Of a stretch of 64,000 nt of DNA, positions 1-15,512 are shown in pieces. The stretch spans positions 1,612,001 through 1,676,000 of the forward strand of contig CP012820.1 of assembly GCA_001936135.1 (NCBI GenBank), given 5' to 3'. Under the pieces are notes generated by a model that was not told the origin of the DNA, ran no database searches, and saw only the letters and a list, made by a program, of their open reading frames with translations. How positions within the stretch are numbered: the first letter of the stretch is position 1; each line of letters starts with the position of its first letter. Source of the DNA: Saccharomycopsis fibuligera x Saccharomycopsis cf. fibuligera. Taxonomy: Eukaryota; Ascomycota; Saccharomycetes; Ascoideales; Saccharomycopsidaceae. The translations under genes were made by a program, and so were the position numbers.

Positions 1-2301
1 TTGCAATCTCTTTTCAATCAAAGCAGTCAATTTTTTCTCAATTTTAGCAACATTACCGCTAACGTCTCTTTCAGCTTCAGATCTCAATGTCAGCACATTA
101 TCTTCTTTTCTTTGAATTCTGCTCTTCAAAGTCATAAACTTGGATTTAAGCTGATTTAACCTTGAATGGCTAGAATTGTATAAATCATAATCTGCATTGA
201 GTTTATCGATTTGTGCGGAAATTTCCACAATTTGATCTTTGATGGGTTCTAATTCAGCTTTTTGTTCTTCGTATTGTTTCTTGTATTCTTTAAGGTCTTT
301 TACCGCACCCTCATTTATATTCAGAGTATCAAAGACTCTGTTTTTGCCCTGTCTAATCATACTAGTACTAAGAATACTTTGTTTGGATCCATAATCCGAC
401 TTGCTTAAATTGTAAACCAAATCAGCTCCCGCAAACTTGGTAAAATAAACTTTCCCCGTTGGATTAGGAGCAGTAATTTTTTGCAATTGTTGAGGGGTCA
501 AATCGCTCAAAGAAACAGGAATATCATGCATGATATTTTCGTAAAGCATTTTCACTACAGCTCTTGGACCTTGAACAAAATCAACCAAATAGCCGTCAAA
601 TCCAAACTTTTCTTGAACTTCCTCCTGGTTGAACTTTCTTTCAGAATCTCTTTTACCTGGATATCTAAAAGCGACATTCAAGTCACTGAAATAATTATTC
701 ACAGCATATTCATAATCCTCTTTAGATTTAGCAGTGAATGCAAGTCTGGTATTTTGGTCCATGAAAAATTCCAAATACTTGGCATATCTAGGATCAGTAA
801 CACTAACAGACAAGATTGGTGGCTCAAACACTCTGCCCTTAAGCTCAGGGGTATTTCTAAGTCTAAGCACAGCTTCTTTGGTTTCCGCATACTGTCTGTT
901 TCTGTTCGTATCAAGAATGCCAATTCTATCGTTAGATTCAATTCTGCGCGACAAATGGGTAATTTGTTGTCTTGTTCGGTTGAGCCTTTCTGTGATTGCT
1001 CTTTCGGAATCTTTGAGTTCACGCAATTGGGGGGTTAGCTCATTACGCGACTGCCGCACCGCAGCCCTTTTCTCTGCATATTCATGAATTTCTCTGTCGT
1101 CCGGCAACTCTGTCTTTTCCAATTCTTCCTTATGCTTCTTAATGTCTTCTAACAAATCCATCAATTCTTGATGCTTTCTCAAAGATCTATTTTCTAACTT
1201 ACGCTTCTCAGTTTCAGCAGCTTCAATTTGCTTATCAATTTCCAGCTTGATATGTGTCAGTTGCTCCATTTTCCTTTTAATAGAATTAACGGAATCCTTG
1301 ATATGCCTAATTTGTTCTTCTTTGTCATCAATTTGTTCTTGAATCTCATTAATTTGAACATCTAAAGGATTAGAATTTCTGCAAAAGTTTTGATATCGTT
1401 GCTGCAAATTGTCTCTTCTTTCTTTGAATGCGGCAGCTTTTTTTTTACGATCTTGAACAATAGCATATGGAAGTAACTTTTCATGATACATCAATTCATC
1501 TTTCTTTTCTTTAAATCTAAGATACTTGTCAGCTTCTTCTTTCAATCTGTCACGGCTATTCAATAACCCCTTCAAATTAATATCTAGTCGCTGCAATTCT
1601 TTTTCAATCTCCTGGCGAGAATCGTCCAATTCAATCAATTTCTCATGCAGCTCTAATAGCTCACCAAATCCAGCAGCTCTTTCAGTTTCCAATAAAAGCG
1701 CTTCTGGTTTCAAAGCAGCAAAAGAAGAAACTTTATCTTGTGGCAAAAAGCAACAAAGGTTATTAAGTTGAATGTTTAAATGTTCCAAAAGCTTCTTGAT
1801 TGATTTTTCATCTTTTTTGAATCCATCAATGTACCATTCCGACTTTTCTTTGCTTTTATTTTTTGGGCTACGGGTCATTTCTCTCTTGATAGTAACTGTT
1901 TGTTTATCATCATGATACCATTTTAATACAGTTTCAATAGTGCAATAATCCTTTCCTTCTTTGATAAAATCAGCAGCGTACTTTTGTCTCCCTAAAAGCT
2001 CAGGTTTACCGCCCAACCCCAAGCAAATAGCACAAACAAATGTAGACTTACCAGTACCATTAGGACCAATTATCATGTTCAAAGTAGGCGATAAAAGAAA
2101 ACTGGTTTTAGAATAAGTAACAAAATTTTTTACTTTGATTTTAACAATATTACCATCGTTGTACTCGCTCAAATCAATGTCATCTGAACCAGTTGCAACT
2201 TTTCTTCTTTTCGCATCCCGCGCATCTAGCATAGTGTCAGAAACGTTGCTGAGACGTCTCAGTGGGGCTCCAAAATTTTGAGCATCCAACACTGCAGCCA
2301 T
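1..2301 (-). CDS. SMC5: SMC5, structural maintenance of chromosomes protein 5 (partial, N-terminal 767 residues)
   Basis: Smc5 pairs with Smc6 in a nuclear ATPase complex that holds and resolves joined DNA during replication and repair. The reading frame runs unbroken from the ATG at 2301 to the window edge. Visible in order: a basic, disordered N-terminus; the Walker A motif GPNGTGKST at about residues 79-87, followed by FVCAICLGLGGKPE as in yeast Smc5; a first long coiled coil (about 200-420); a globular hinge (about 430-600); and the start of the returning coil. The signature motif and Walker B lie in the missing C-terminal part; S. cerevisiae Smc5 is about 1090 residues. The start is the first ATG and leaves the usual short pre-Walker segment. 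The family call is firm; the gene is only cut by the window. Confidence 0.95.
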   Translation of the reverse strand, partial: MAAVLDAQNFGAPLRRLSNVSDTMLDARDAKRRKVATGSDDIDLSEYNDGNIVKIKVKNFVTYSKTSFLLSPTLNMIIGPNGTGKSTFVCAICLGLGGKPELLGRQKYAADFIKEGKDYCTIETVLKWYHDDKQTVTIKREMTRSPKNKSKEKSEWYIDGFKKDEKSIKKLLEHLNIQLNNLCCFLPQDKVSSFAALKPEALLLETERAAGFGELLELHEKLIELDDSRQEIEKELQRLDINLKGLLNSRDRLKEEADKYLRFKEKKDELMYHEKLLPYAIVQDRKKKAAAFKERRDNLQQRYQNFCRNSNPLDVQINEIQEQIDDKEEQIRHIKDSVNSIKRKMEQLTHIKLEIDKQIEAAETEKRKLENRSLRKHQELMDLLEDIKKHKEELEKTELPDDREIHEYAEKRAAVRQSRNELTPQLRELKDSERAITERLNRTRQQITHLSRRIESNDRIGILDTNRNRQYAETKEAVLRLRNTPELKGRVFEPPILSVSVTDPRYAKYLEFFMDQNTRLAFTAKSKEDYEYAVNNYFSDLNVAFRYPGKRDSERKFNQEEVQEKFGFDGYLVDFVQGPRAVVKMLYENIMHDIPVSLSDLTPQQLQKITAPNPTGKVYFTKFAGADLVYNLSKSDYGSKQSILSTSMIRQGKNRVFDTLNINEGAVKDLKEYKKQYEEQKAELEPIKDQIVEISAQIDKLNADYDLYNSSHSRLNQLKSKFMTLKSRIQRKEDNVLTLRSEAERDVSGNVAKIEKKLTALIEKRLQ

Positions 2302-2707
2302 TATTAATAACTGAATTTTATCAATGTGATGAACGTAAATCTCTCACCTCGATCCAACGTAGGATGGGGCCTGCTATTTAGTTTGTATTTAAAAAAGTGG
2401 GGACGCGACATTTTTTTTTTTTTTTTTTAATCCGAGCGCGCACGAAAGATGTAGCCATGTGATCGAGTTAGATGATAAGTTAACTACTGTATATTGAACT
2501 CATAAATTTGCACATATTATTTACTTTTGTTTTTGCCTTATTGAATCAAAATATCAAATTTTCAGAGAAAAATTTTATTACAGATTATCATATTAATTTG
2601 AGTCTTTGCACCACAATATTATGAAAATAAAGTAAATCTTTTACTAAAATATAATACACTATAAAGTTACAAATCATTATCATTATTAATAAATCAATAA
2701 ATAACAT
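2302..2707. other. Intergenic: SMC5 promoter and SWC3 3' end
   Basis: No gene seen. It holds an 18-nt T run at 2411-2428, about 110 bp upstream of the SMC5 ATG, and a Cbf1-like site (reverse complement ATCACATGG, 2455-2463). The half nearer SWC3 is very AT-rich and probably holds its polyadenylation signals. Confidence 0.6.
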
Positions 2708-7078
<4,371 letters not shown>

Positions 7079-7643
7079 TATCCAGTATTGTAAGTCGCTT
7101 TCGTTGCTATCGCTTTCAGTGGCTATGCAATGATTAGCAAAGGCACAGAAAAAAGAATTGGCGTTTTTCGAGTTTATGAGATGAATCAGCTACAAAAAGA
7201 ACAAACTGGATGGATGGAAGCAGCAGACGGAGATAGCTGGAGTGGGGTTGAAACGCGGTTGAAAGAGGCGTAAACCTCTGCTTTTTACAATTTTTGTTTT
7301 CAATTTAATTTTTTTTTCTGGTTTCTCTACCTTTCAAAATATAAAGAAGATCGGGGCTCTATAACCATTATAGTTATAATTTTTTGTAACTAAATCCAAC
7401 TTGAAGGTATATATACCACTCAAATGGTACATAAGTTTCAGGGTAACCACCATAAGACTGTTTGTTTACATTTTGCTTGTTTGTATTTTCCTCCATATTG
7501 TTTACACAATTTTCAGTGAGGTTTTGTATCTCGCTTTATTGTTACTGTTAGTGTCAATATTATTTCTATTATTCACAACATTCTTTAAAACAGCCGTTAC
7601 AAGATACCCAGATTATGGCTTGCTATTAAACAAATATACCGCC
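7079..7643. other. Intergenic: divergent SWC3/STU1 promoter
   Basis: A shared upstream region with no gene of its own. TATAAAGA at 7340-7347 and TATATATA near 7408-7416 face STU1. From 7401 the STU1 frame is open upstream, but it has no ATG before 7644, so I read it as 5' leader. Confidence 0.6.
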
Positions 7644-10600
7644 ATGGACGCATCCCACTTTTACCACACAGTCACATCCAGTCACGAATCTAACCAGGCG
7701 AAGCAGCACGCCATTCTCTCCTTTAAGAATTTCATCAAGAAAAACATTGTTCAGTCCCCCAATGATGCCATCTTATTCCTCAAGGCTTTGATTTACTTGT
7801 TTAACGAGCTGGACTCGTCAAGCGCCGGTACCACCAGTTCCAATAGCGGCTCCAATAGCAGTAGCAACTCTCTCCAGTCATTGTCGATAGCTTCCATAGC
7901 ACATTTGGTCAAGAGGATATCATGCCAGAGTGAAAACAACAATGCTATGGCTCTTTCCACATACCAAATCATTTTTCCATTCTTGATATCCCACGTTAAT
8001 CATCCAAAAAGTGTTTATAGAACTTTAGCTAGAAACTGTATTGTGGATCTTTGGCTAGCAGTCCCTTTGAAGATCGAATCAGCGGTACGAGATTTCCTCC
8101 TCGAGAATCTAAACAATATCAAGAATATTTTCATTGTCAATGAAGTGCTAAAAATCATTATTCTGTTCCATGACAATAACCCCAACACAAATTTGTCGCA
8201 ATATTTAGTGTCATTAACCAAACTATACCAATTTTCTTCATTCTCTCGGTCATCTATAAATGTATCAATCAATGATCTCTCTAAAGAGTTGCTTCAAATA
8301 GCCATTCTGCAGCACACTACAAACAAAACCCAATTCTTGGAAATTGCCAATAGCTGTGGAGTAAACAAAACTTTGATAAGCAGCGTTCTTTCTAGCAAGT
8401 TGATGCATAACAGCAAAAAGTCAAGTAATGATGCTTCGCAAACTTTTGATAGACAGCCCACCCAATTTCAACCACTATTGCCATTTTCACAAACGCAGGT
8501 AGGTGCGAACTTCTCTGAAAACGATCCAACTATAGAAACGCATGTTCCCACCATGCCCACCTATTCCGTTGATATCCAAAAAGAACTCAGCTTGATTGTC
8601 AATGGGTTAACTTTGTATAAGTTAGAAAAGTTGAGCCCTCTTGAGTTTAGCAGTCTTTCGTCATTAGTCAATGCCACAGTATCTTTTGAAAAAGATTTTG
8701 AAGGCAGAGAAACCGAGTTCAACTGGTCAAAGAGAGAAAATCATGTCACTAAACTTCGCAGAATGATTCGCTCTGAATTACTCTCTCAATCAACTGACAA
8801 CCAAAAAGAGTTTTTGATCTATATTAAAGACAATTTGATTGATGGGATTCTCAAATCCTTGAACTCATTGCGAACCACTTTATCAACAAGCGGATGTAAA
8901 ATAATCAAAGAGTTGTTTCAAATTTTTGACATAAGCAGCTTTGATAGCCAGGTTTTGGAGCTTCTCTTCAAGAATGTTATTAAGTTGTCTATAACAACAA
9001 AAAAGATTAACACTAGTAATTCTCATGCTGTAGTATGCTGTATACTAGATAAAGTGTTTGGCTCCAAAGCTTTCAATTTTCGAATACTTAATCTCATTTA
9101 TGATTATTCCAATGATAAAAATATTTCTCCTAGGATCTTTAGTGCAAGTTGGATATCAGTGATACTTTTGAAACACCATAATGACTTACAAAATTTTCAC
9201 GATCAGAATAGTTTCTCCTCTAGTGGTGAAAACAGTGCGTTAAAAATAATAGAAAAGATTATAGATCAAAGACTAAGTGATTCAAGCCCTTTAGTACGTG
9301 AACAAATTAGAAAAACGTTCTGGCTATTTTATAAACTATATCCAAGAGATGCAAGAATTATGTATGACAAATGGCCAACGACAATAACTAAATTATTGGA
9401 CAAGTCAAAACCACATGATGTTAATCTTATAACCCACGATCAAGCCCCAAGTCTTCGCCGTGCTGGCAGTCTAAACCGTACTAGATCAAATTCTGCAGCA
9501 TCCCAACGATCCTCAAAAATAAGATCCAAAAATCATAGTTATGGCGCGTTACAGACAGACAATATCAATACAAGCCTTTTCCGTCCAAAATCAGTCATAA
9601 AGTCAAGATCAGTTTCTGATCTGTCAAAAATACTCGGGCCAGGGTCTGGTGAAGCTCCTGCAGACCCCATAGCTTTTACTTCCTCATCAAGAGATAAGGA
9701 ACTCAACAGCGAAACGAGAAAGTTGGGAAGTAATGAGTTTGGCAGAATTAACCCAGGGATCGGTAAGCCAATAAGAATTAGCCGTAAGCCATCAGCGCAA
9801 CCGGCATCCATAGAAAATACCTCAACTAATGCACTCAATTCCGATTTACGCTTCCAGATTAAATCTCACTCTTCATTGGGTTCTCGTTATGGTAAACATA
9901 GCGCTTCTGGTAATTCGTTTTTGTCGAACAACCATGAGCATCAGCATAGTCACGATCAAGATACCTTCTATAGCGCCAAGGAGTATGACAACCTGATACG
10001 AGACAACTCAAGAAGATTTGCGGTTGGTGAACCAAGATTTGAAAGTATACCTATTTTGCAGTCTCTACCAAACGAGAACAACGAAGAAACCAACAGTAAT
10101 AGCAGTTCAAAAGAAGATACTGATTCTGAAATTAATAATAGCATGGCGAGCAAACTTGTTATCAGCGAGCAAAAAAATACTTATTACGAAGAAGACAACA
10201 ACATCAAGCAAACAGGCTTAGGTAAAGTCTTTGGAAAAGGTGTTAACGATGAGGAAGATGTTGAAATGGAAGACAAACAGCAAGAAAAACAAGTTTTAAA
10301 ATCATTTGCAAAAAATGAAAGTATGGTTGGTAAAATATCGAGAATGCTAAAATCAGTAAAAACTTCTGAGCAGATGGAAGGTGTCAAATTATTTGTTGAA
10401 TTGGTATGTTCCAATGTTCAACTTTCAATGTCAGATTATGATTCGCTCTCATCAGCTTTGTCGAAACTATGTGAAGATAATGTTGTATGTCTATTTGATT
10501 TAGTGGATATTTCTCTACTACCAAAATTTGTTGATATTTTCTCTTTACCAGACTTCTTGGTTGTGCTATGCTATTATCAGCATTATAATAATACAGAATA

Positions 10601-12890
10601 TAAAGTTCAAACAACTGTTGAAACACTTGTTGAGTTGGTAACTTACGATGAAGTGGTAAGCAACCTTCTTGCAACAATAAGCAAGCGACAAGATAAAGTT
10701 GTCTCAAAATGTGGTCTTTCAATTTTGCAATACCTTATTTCTGACCACAAAGCTGATAAAGTTGCCTCTAATAAGCATGCCATAATCAATAATGTTATCT
10801 TGAATTTGATTTTAATTTGGCAAAGCTCAATTGACCTAGTTGAAGTTAAGGAATTGATTCAACAAAACTTGATTCATCTTGACAGAGATTACAATAGGTT
10901 AATGGAAAGATTCTTTAAGGAAAATTTCGATAATGAAACTTACAAAAGTACAAATGTGCTTGTGAAGATTGATAGACAAGAATTTGCGAAGATTTTGGGG
11001 AAACAATTTACAGAACCGAGACAACAAGAAGTTTTGGAACAAGAATCAGAACAACAACAGGAAGAAAAAGAAAAAGAAAAAGAACAAGAACAAAAAGAGG
11101 AAAAATATCAATCAGACAATGTGAATGTAAAGGAGAAATTACCAGTACCAGTTGCGATTGAAGGAAACCTTACAATTACACCAACAAAACCTGTAAAGTC
11201 AACAATTCCAACCAACATCGCAACTGACAATAAACCGACTCAAACACAAGTGAAAAGTTTGACATCTAATTGGGATGTGACCTTGTCAGGAGAAGGGGAC
11301 ACAACTATCGGGTCATCAATTGGACCATTGGGAAACCCTTTCCCATCTGGATCTGTCGTTGCCAATAGAGGCATAAGCATGGGAATAGGTACATCTAACC
11401 GGCCAAGACCACAAATGCTACTCAATTCAGGATCAAGAGCAGAGCCACGTTTGCAAAAACCAAATTTACAGGTATCGCCAATTAAAGAAGAAGATTACGG
11501 AATTAGCCCTGTGAAAATAAGCGATATAAAAAAAAGCCTGTTTTTGGAGAGAGTTGAGAATGGAAATGATGATGACGGTGATGCAAAAATGACTGAAGAA
11601 AATAAAGAACCCAAATTTGTAGATAAAGACAGTGATTCAGATTCTGATGGTTTGGGTGAAATGACAAGAATTATTCCATATTTCAAGTCCAAATCAAAAG
11701 GCCTTGATGAGATATCATACCAAGAACTACGAGCAAATAATAAAAACAAAGAAAAACGCAACAAGAGTACAATTACAAAAAAGACTATAGTAAAAGAGGA
11801 TACACCGGTCAACAAGAGAGAAGCTGCAAAAATTGCTAATCTTATTGAGCAAGTTGATCCTTTAAAACTGATGAATAAAAGTTCCAAAAAAGTTTTCATT
11901 TACCAGGATACTAATAGTCTAAGTGACATTTATAATCAGCTTATTGATAAACAAATAAAAAAGTATACATTGATGAATTACAAGCAATACGGTGACAATT
12001 CTCAAACGTTTTCGCAAACCGAAGAACTTGAGGATAATTTTTTCAAAATAACGGTGAGCAATCTAAAAGCACACTTGAGTAATCTTAGTGGCGGAGGTTT
12101 GAAATTAAAAGATTTTAGCATGTTGATATTCGTGATCAATAAAGTTGCTGCTGACTTGAGTCAAAATAAGCACAGTAAATTTGAAGATTGGTTGCTTAAA
12201 AACAGAGGGTTCGACGAAATTTTTAATTCCGTATTGTATTACGTGAATACTCAATCTATTAACGTTACTGGCAAAGATTCAAATGTTATTGAAATATTAT
12301 TATTGTTAAAACTGTTAATGCACTTATCTAAAGAAAGTGGTGCTAATTTATTCAACGTCAACAAAATCAATAAATATTGGGCAATGAGTGACAAGATAAT
12401 TCAAGAACTTAAAACTAGCACAGATAAACAAGTTAATGAGAAAGTCATTCTGCTATTAGAAGAAATGCCAAACTGTATCGCATTTGAAGAACAAAGTTGT
12501 ATGCCTTTGTTGGTGAACATAATCAAATCGCTCACTGATACTAGAACTGGATCAGCAGCGTTGATGGCAGAAAATGCAACAATGATCAAGTATTACTTGA
12601 AAAGCTTATCAAAAGTGCTTATCAACTTGGGAAACTATGTGGACGGTAATATAGATCGTGAAGTGTTGAGTTTGATTGAATCCAATATTTTCAAGTATTT
12701 GCAATCTGAAGATGGAGAAATTAGAAGGGAGGTGATTTTAATTTACTCAATGATTTACAAGATTGAAAAGTTGGCTGCTAGCAGTAGTGATAACGATGCT
12801 AATGATGAAAAAAATAGGATTTTGAAACGGTATGGATCGTTGGAAAAATCACAACAGAAACTCATTAGTCATTATAGTGAATTTGTATAA
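7644..12890 (+). CDS. STU1: STU1, CLASP-family microtubule plus-end protein
   Basis: Stu1 is the yeast CLASP; it binds beta-tubulin and supports spindle and kinetochore microtubules. The 1748-residue protein has helical HEAT/TOG-like arrays in the N-terminal half (about 1-620), then a Ser/Arg-rich linker with SLRRAGSLNRTRSNSAASQ (about 610-690) typical of CLASP microtubule-binding regions. A mid helical block (about 900-1130) and a C-terminal helical block (about 1450-1740) follow. Acidic and Gln/Glu-rich disordered stretches join them. The frame is open from 7401 and would add 81 hydrophobic residues, but the first in-frame ATG is 7644, so I start there. The assignment rests on architecture and linker style more than on a catalytic motif; another HEAT-repeat protein is possible but less likely. 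Confidence 0.8.
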   Translation: MDASHFYHTVTSSHESNQAKQHAILSFKNFIKKNIVQSPNDAILFLKALIYLFNELDSSSAGTTSSNSGSNSSSNSLQSLSIASIAHLVKRISCQSENNNAMALSTYQIIFPFLISHVNHPKSVYRTLARNCIVDLWLAVPLKIESAVRDFLLENLNNIKNIFIVNEVLKIIILFHDNNPNTNLSQYLVSLTKLYQFSSFSRSSINVSINDLSKELLQIAILQHTTNKTQFLEIANSCGVNKTLISSVLSSKLMHNSKKSSNDASQTFDRQPTQFQPLLPFSQTQVGANFSENDPTIETHVPTMPTYSVDIQKELSLIVNGLTLYKLEKLSPLEFSSLSSLVNATVSFEKDFEGRETEFNWSKRENHVTKLRRMIRSELLSQSTDNQKEFLIYIKDNLIDGILKSLNSLRTTLSTSGCKIIKELFQIFDISSFDSQVLELLFKNVIKLSITTKKINTSNSHAVVCCILDKVFGSKAFNFRILNLIYDYSNDKNISPRIFSASWISVILLKHHNDLQNFHDQNSFSSSGENSALKIIEKIIDQRLSDSSPLVREQIRKTFWLFYKLYPRDARIMYDKWPTTITKLLDKSKPHDVNLITHDQAPSLRRAGSLNRTRSNSAASQRSSKIRSKNHSYGALQTDNINTSLFRPKSVIKSRSVSDLSKILGPGSGEAPADPIAFTSSSRDKELNSETRKLGSNEFGRINPGIGKPIRISRKPSAQPASIENTSTNALNSDLRFQIKSHSSLGSRYGKHSASGNSFLSNNHEHQHSHDQDTFYSAKEYDNLIRDNSRRFAVGEPRFESIPILQSLPNENNEETNSNSSSKEDTDSEINNSMASKLVISEQKNTYYEEDNNIKQTGLGKVFGKGVNDEEDVEMEDKQQEKQVLKSFAKNESMVGKISRMLKSVKTSEQMEGVKLFVELVCSNVQLSMSDYDSLSSALSKLCEDNVVCLFDLVDISLLPKFVDIFSLPDFLVVLCYYQHYNNTEYKVQTTVETLVELVTYDEVVSNLLATISKRQDKVVSKCGLSILQYLISDHKADKVASNKHAIINNVILNLILIWQSSIDLVEVKELIQQNLIHLDRDYNRLMERFFKENFDNETYKSTNVLVKIDRQEFAKILGKQFTEPRQQEVLEQESEQQQEEKEKEKEQEQKEEKYQSDNVNVKEKLPVPVAIEGNLTITPTKPVKSTIPTNIATDNKPTQTQVKSLTSNWDVTLSGEGDTTIGSSIGPLGNPFPSGSVVANRGISMGIGTSNRPRPQMLLNSGSRAEPRLQKPNLQVSPIKEEDYGISPVKISDIKKSLFLERVENGNDDDGDAKMTEENKEPKFVDKDSDSDSDGLGEMTRIIPYFKSKSKGLDEISYQELRANNKNKEKRNKSTITKKTIVKEDTPVNKREAAKIANLIEQVDPLKLMNKSSKKVFIYQDTNSLSDIYNQLIDKQIKKYTLMNYKQYGDNSQTFSQTEELEDNFFKITVSNLKAHLSNLSGGGLKLKDFSMLIFVINKVAADLSQNKHSKFEDWLLKNRGFDEIFNSVLYYVNTQSINVTGKDSNVIEILLLLKLLMHLSKESGANLFNVNKINKYWAMSDKIIQELKTSTDKQVNEKVILLLEEMPNCIAFEEQSCMPLLVNIIKSLTDTRTGSAALMAENATMIKYYLKSLSKVLINLGNYVDGNIDREVLSLIESNIFKYLQSEDGEIRREVILIYSMIYKIEKLAASSSDNDANDEKNRILKRYGSLEKSQQKLISHYSEFV

Positions 12891-13462
12891 ATCTTATTCA
12901 GTTGCTGTTGCAAAATAAAGACGCATTTGCTCTCAAATTATTTATAAGCTTGTAAGCTACTGTTGTACATGTAAACAAGAACAAAAGATAAATTAATATG
13001 ATAATAAATATGTGCAGTGTGAATAGAAGAGTAATAGTAAGGAGAAAATAAAGAGTGGACATGGATGGAAAATTGAAACAGAAAGCAAAAAAAGATAGTG
13101 AGGCAAAACTAAGAAGTATTTTCAGATAAAGGCAAAGTCATTCAAAAACGCAGTGAAAAAGAAAAAGTGAAATAATACATTATACGCACACAAAAATACA
13201 TGTTTTTTTTTATAGAAAACAAAGAACAAAGTGAAGGTTGAAGGCGACATGGCGGATGACTTTAGGCGTAATTCCTAAGTTTTCCTCCGACTTAACCATT
13301 GATCTTGATTGACTTACTATTTACTTTCAAAATTTTCTTATTTTCTTATTTTTTTATGTTGTTTTTATTTCAAGGTTTTCAAGAAAGGATTTTCCTTAAT
13401 TATAACACTAGACACTCTACTTCTTTCGTGTATGTTTGAATTAATTGATGGCAGTAATCAAT
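12891..13462. other. Intergenic: convergent 3' ends of STU1 and TIM50
   Basis: AT-rich, with no ORF of note. Many short A and T runs, consistent with two facing polyadenylation regions. I see nothing else here. Confidence 0.5.
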
Positions 13463-14995
13463 CTATTTTTGACCGGCAGCAGCGGCTCCATTAGCCTCAG
13501 CTTCAGCTTGTTGAGCTTGCTGTTGCATAATCAATTCTTGAGGATTAACCCCATCTTTAATTAAAGAATTCAAAGTAAGTTTTTGGTTAGCTAACAATTC
13601 TTTATTTTTGGCTTCTTCAGCAGCGACATGCTTCTCAATATATTCTTTAATTTTTTGATATTGCAATTGACCTTGTTCTCTATACAAATCATTTGGAAGT
13701 TTTGGTTCTTGACGTTGTACTGGTAACCCTAATAATTTAGCGGCCCAATTGTTAGCATTCAAAGATTTGTTTTGTTCTTCATACTCTTTCAATAATTGTT
13801 CTTTCAATTTAGCTTCTCTGGCAGCAAATTCTTCAGGAATCTTCTTACGGTCTTTGTAAGTATCGAGGACAGGTCTAACATCTTTCAAGTTTTGTTGGAA
13901 TGCAAGCCATTCTAAGAATGGAATGTATTGAATCAATGTATCATCTGGCTTACCATCCCATGGATCCAATGGTAATGCGTTTTCTGGTTGTAAAGAATAG
14001 TGATCTGGGTTAGTATCCATAATGATAACTTTACCCAAATCTCTATTTAAAAGGGACAAATCCTTAATGACTTTTTTATTCTTGTATTTGGCCGCTTCTT
14101 TGCAAAGCACATAGGCAAAGTATGCATTATGAGGATCCAATTTTTGAATAGTTTTTTCCACGTAGATAAGATAATTGCTTGCAAAAAGCACAATTTCATA
14201 ATACCCACTCAAATAAAGCAAAAAGTAATCCAAACCTGGTCTTTTAGCGGTTCTCCAACCGTGTTGTGGGGTCCACTCGGAATGAATTAAGAGATCTTCA
14301 AGAGAAATAACCAAAGTTAATGGTCGCTTATATGGTTCAGGTGGTGAATCAGGCAACAATTTTTCTGTACCTGGTTCGGAAAAAACAGTGAATAAAGATT
14401 TCCATCTTTTGTTGAAACGCTGGTACATCAATTGAGGTGAATATCCATTACCAATAGGTTCTTCACCAGGTTCCAAATATTGATTTTCACCTTCATCCCA
14501 TGGTCTAACCATGTATGCGGCCCCAGCAGCAGAGAAACCAAAAAGCACAACGTAAAAAATGTTGGCCCATTTTTCTCTTTTCAAGTCACCAGAGGTTTTT
14601 TTCGATCTTTTTCTTCTTTTTTGTTGGTTTGCTTGTTCAGCGGTACCGTTTGTTTTCTCACTACCATCTTCTGGCGATGGTGACGATGATGGTTCGCCGC
14701 CGGACTTGGCAGCTTTGACATTTTCGTCTATTTGATCAGCGTCGAATCCTGCTTTAGCAAGCAAATCATCATTCAAAATCGAGGATTGAGGTTGATTGGT
14801 TTTTTTGTCAGCATAGGTACGTTTACCGGTCAATATACTGTTGTTGTTGATGTGTGGAAAAAATGCCTTGGAAGTGGAGTATAACGATGATGGGGTGATG
14901 GCGGTTGCGGAAATGCTGGCGCGCTGCAATGCATTGACCAACAAGATACGCTTGCCAGCACTGGATGAAGCTGCTCTAAGGAAGCTCATTGTCAT
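13463..14995 (-). CDS. TIM50: TIM50, receptor subunit of the mitochondrial TIM23 presequence translocase
   Basis: Tim50 sits in the inner membrane and passes presequences from TOM to TIM23. The N-terminus is a typical matrix-targeting sequence (MSFLRAASSSAGKRILLV, basic and Ser/Ala-rich). A single membrane span (FYVVLFGFSAAGAAYMV, about 145-162) precedes an FCP1-like domain in the intermembrane space. That domain carries the degenerate phosphatase motif ISLEDLL and the strongly conserved SEWTPQHGWRTAKRPG and NRDLGKVIIMDTNP. The C-terminal tail is Gln/Ala-rich. The frame is open up to 15142, but its upstream end is TTG. The first ATG is 14995, with a second, better-context ATG two codons on (14989); either gives about 510 residues. 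It is divergent with GVP36. Identity is secure. Confidence 0.95.
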   Translation of the reverse strand: MTMSFLRAASSSAGKRILLVNALQRASISATAITPSSLYSTSKAFFPHINNNSILTGKRTYADKKTNQPQSSILNDDLLAKAGFDADQIDENVKAAKSGGEPSSSPSPEDGSEKTNGTAEQANQQKRRKRSKKTSGDLKREKWANIFYVVLFGFSAAGAAYMVRPWDEGENQYLEPGEEPIGNGYSPQLMYQRFNKRWKSLFTVFSEPGTEKLLPDSPPEPYKRPLTLVISLEDLLIHSEWTPQHGWRTAKRPGLDYFLLYLSGYYEIVLFASNYLIYVEKTIQKLDPHNAYFAYVLCKEAAKYKNKKVIKDLSLLNRDLGKVIIMDTNPDHYSLQPENALPLDPWDGKPDDTLIQYIPFLEWLAFQQNLKDVRPVLDTYKDRKKIPEEFAAREAKLKEQLLKEYEEQNKSLNANNWAAKLLGLPVQRQEPKLPNDLYREQGQLQYQKIKEYIEKHVAAEEAKNKELLANQKLTLNSLIKDGVNPQELIMQQQAQQAEAEANGAAAAGQK

Positions 14996-15512
14996 GAAGT
15001 GTGGGTGTGATTTGAGTAGGAGAGGGAAGGGGAAAGTGAAGTGTGTAGGGAGAAAGAGGCTCGAGTAGTTGGCTAATACGGTGTGGTGCAGTGTTTGGCG
15101 GAGGATTTGATTGAACTGAGTAAAGTCACTTCGCAACACCAAAACACTGTTGAAAAATTTTAGTAATGACTAAGACCTTATGTAAAAGCGAATATTTATA
15201 TATGACTAAGTAATTGCATACTTCCTGTAATTAATGACTAAGCATACATGGTGTTTGGAAGATCAAAACCACCCAGACACCATGTAGAGGAAAAAATACG
15301 GTTCACGTGATCATATGCTTAGCTAATCCCAATACCCCCTGAGGAACTTACAGTGAACTCAGCGACATCAACAACAACCACAACAACAACGGCAATCACC
15401 ACAACAACAAAAACAACAACGACAACAGCGACAGTAACAATAACCACAAAGCATATATTATCCGGTTATAAACAAACGGTGAACAGCATTAACTCGCATT
15501 CATCAACTCATA
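14996..15512. other. Intergenic: divergent TIM50/GVP36 promoter
   Basis: Contains a perfect TCACGTGA palindrome (15303-15310). A CAA/ACA-rich stretch (about 15360-15440) lies just upstream of GVP36 and is probably its 5' leader. No gene seen. Confidence 0.6.
15303..15311 (-). promoter_or_regulatory. Cbf1-type site upstream of TIM50
   Basis: The plus strand reads TCACGTGAT; its complement ATCACGTGA is a full match to the budding-yeast Cbf1 consensus RTCACRTGA. It lies about 310 bp upstream of TIM50 and 200 bp upstream of GVP36. Binding is inferred from the motif alone. Confidence 0.55.

Noticed and set aside
7401-7643. Hydrophobic 81-codon extension in frame with STU1
   Set aside because: It begins with TTG and has no ATG before 7644. 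Membrane spans make no sense on a CLASP protein.
14996-15142. N-terminal extension of TIM50
   Set aside because: Starts at TTG; the first ATG is 14995, just before a good mitochondrial presequence.
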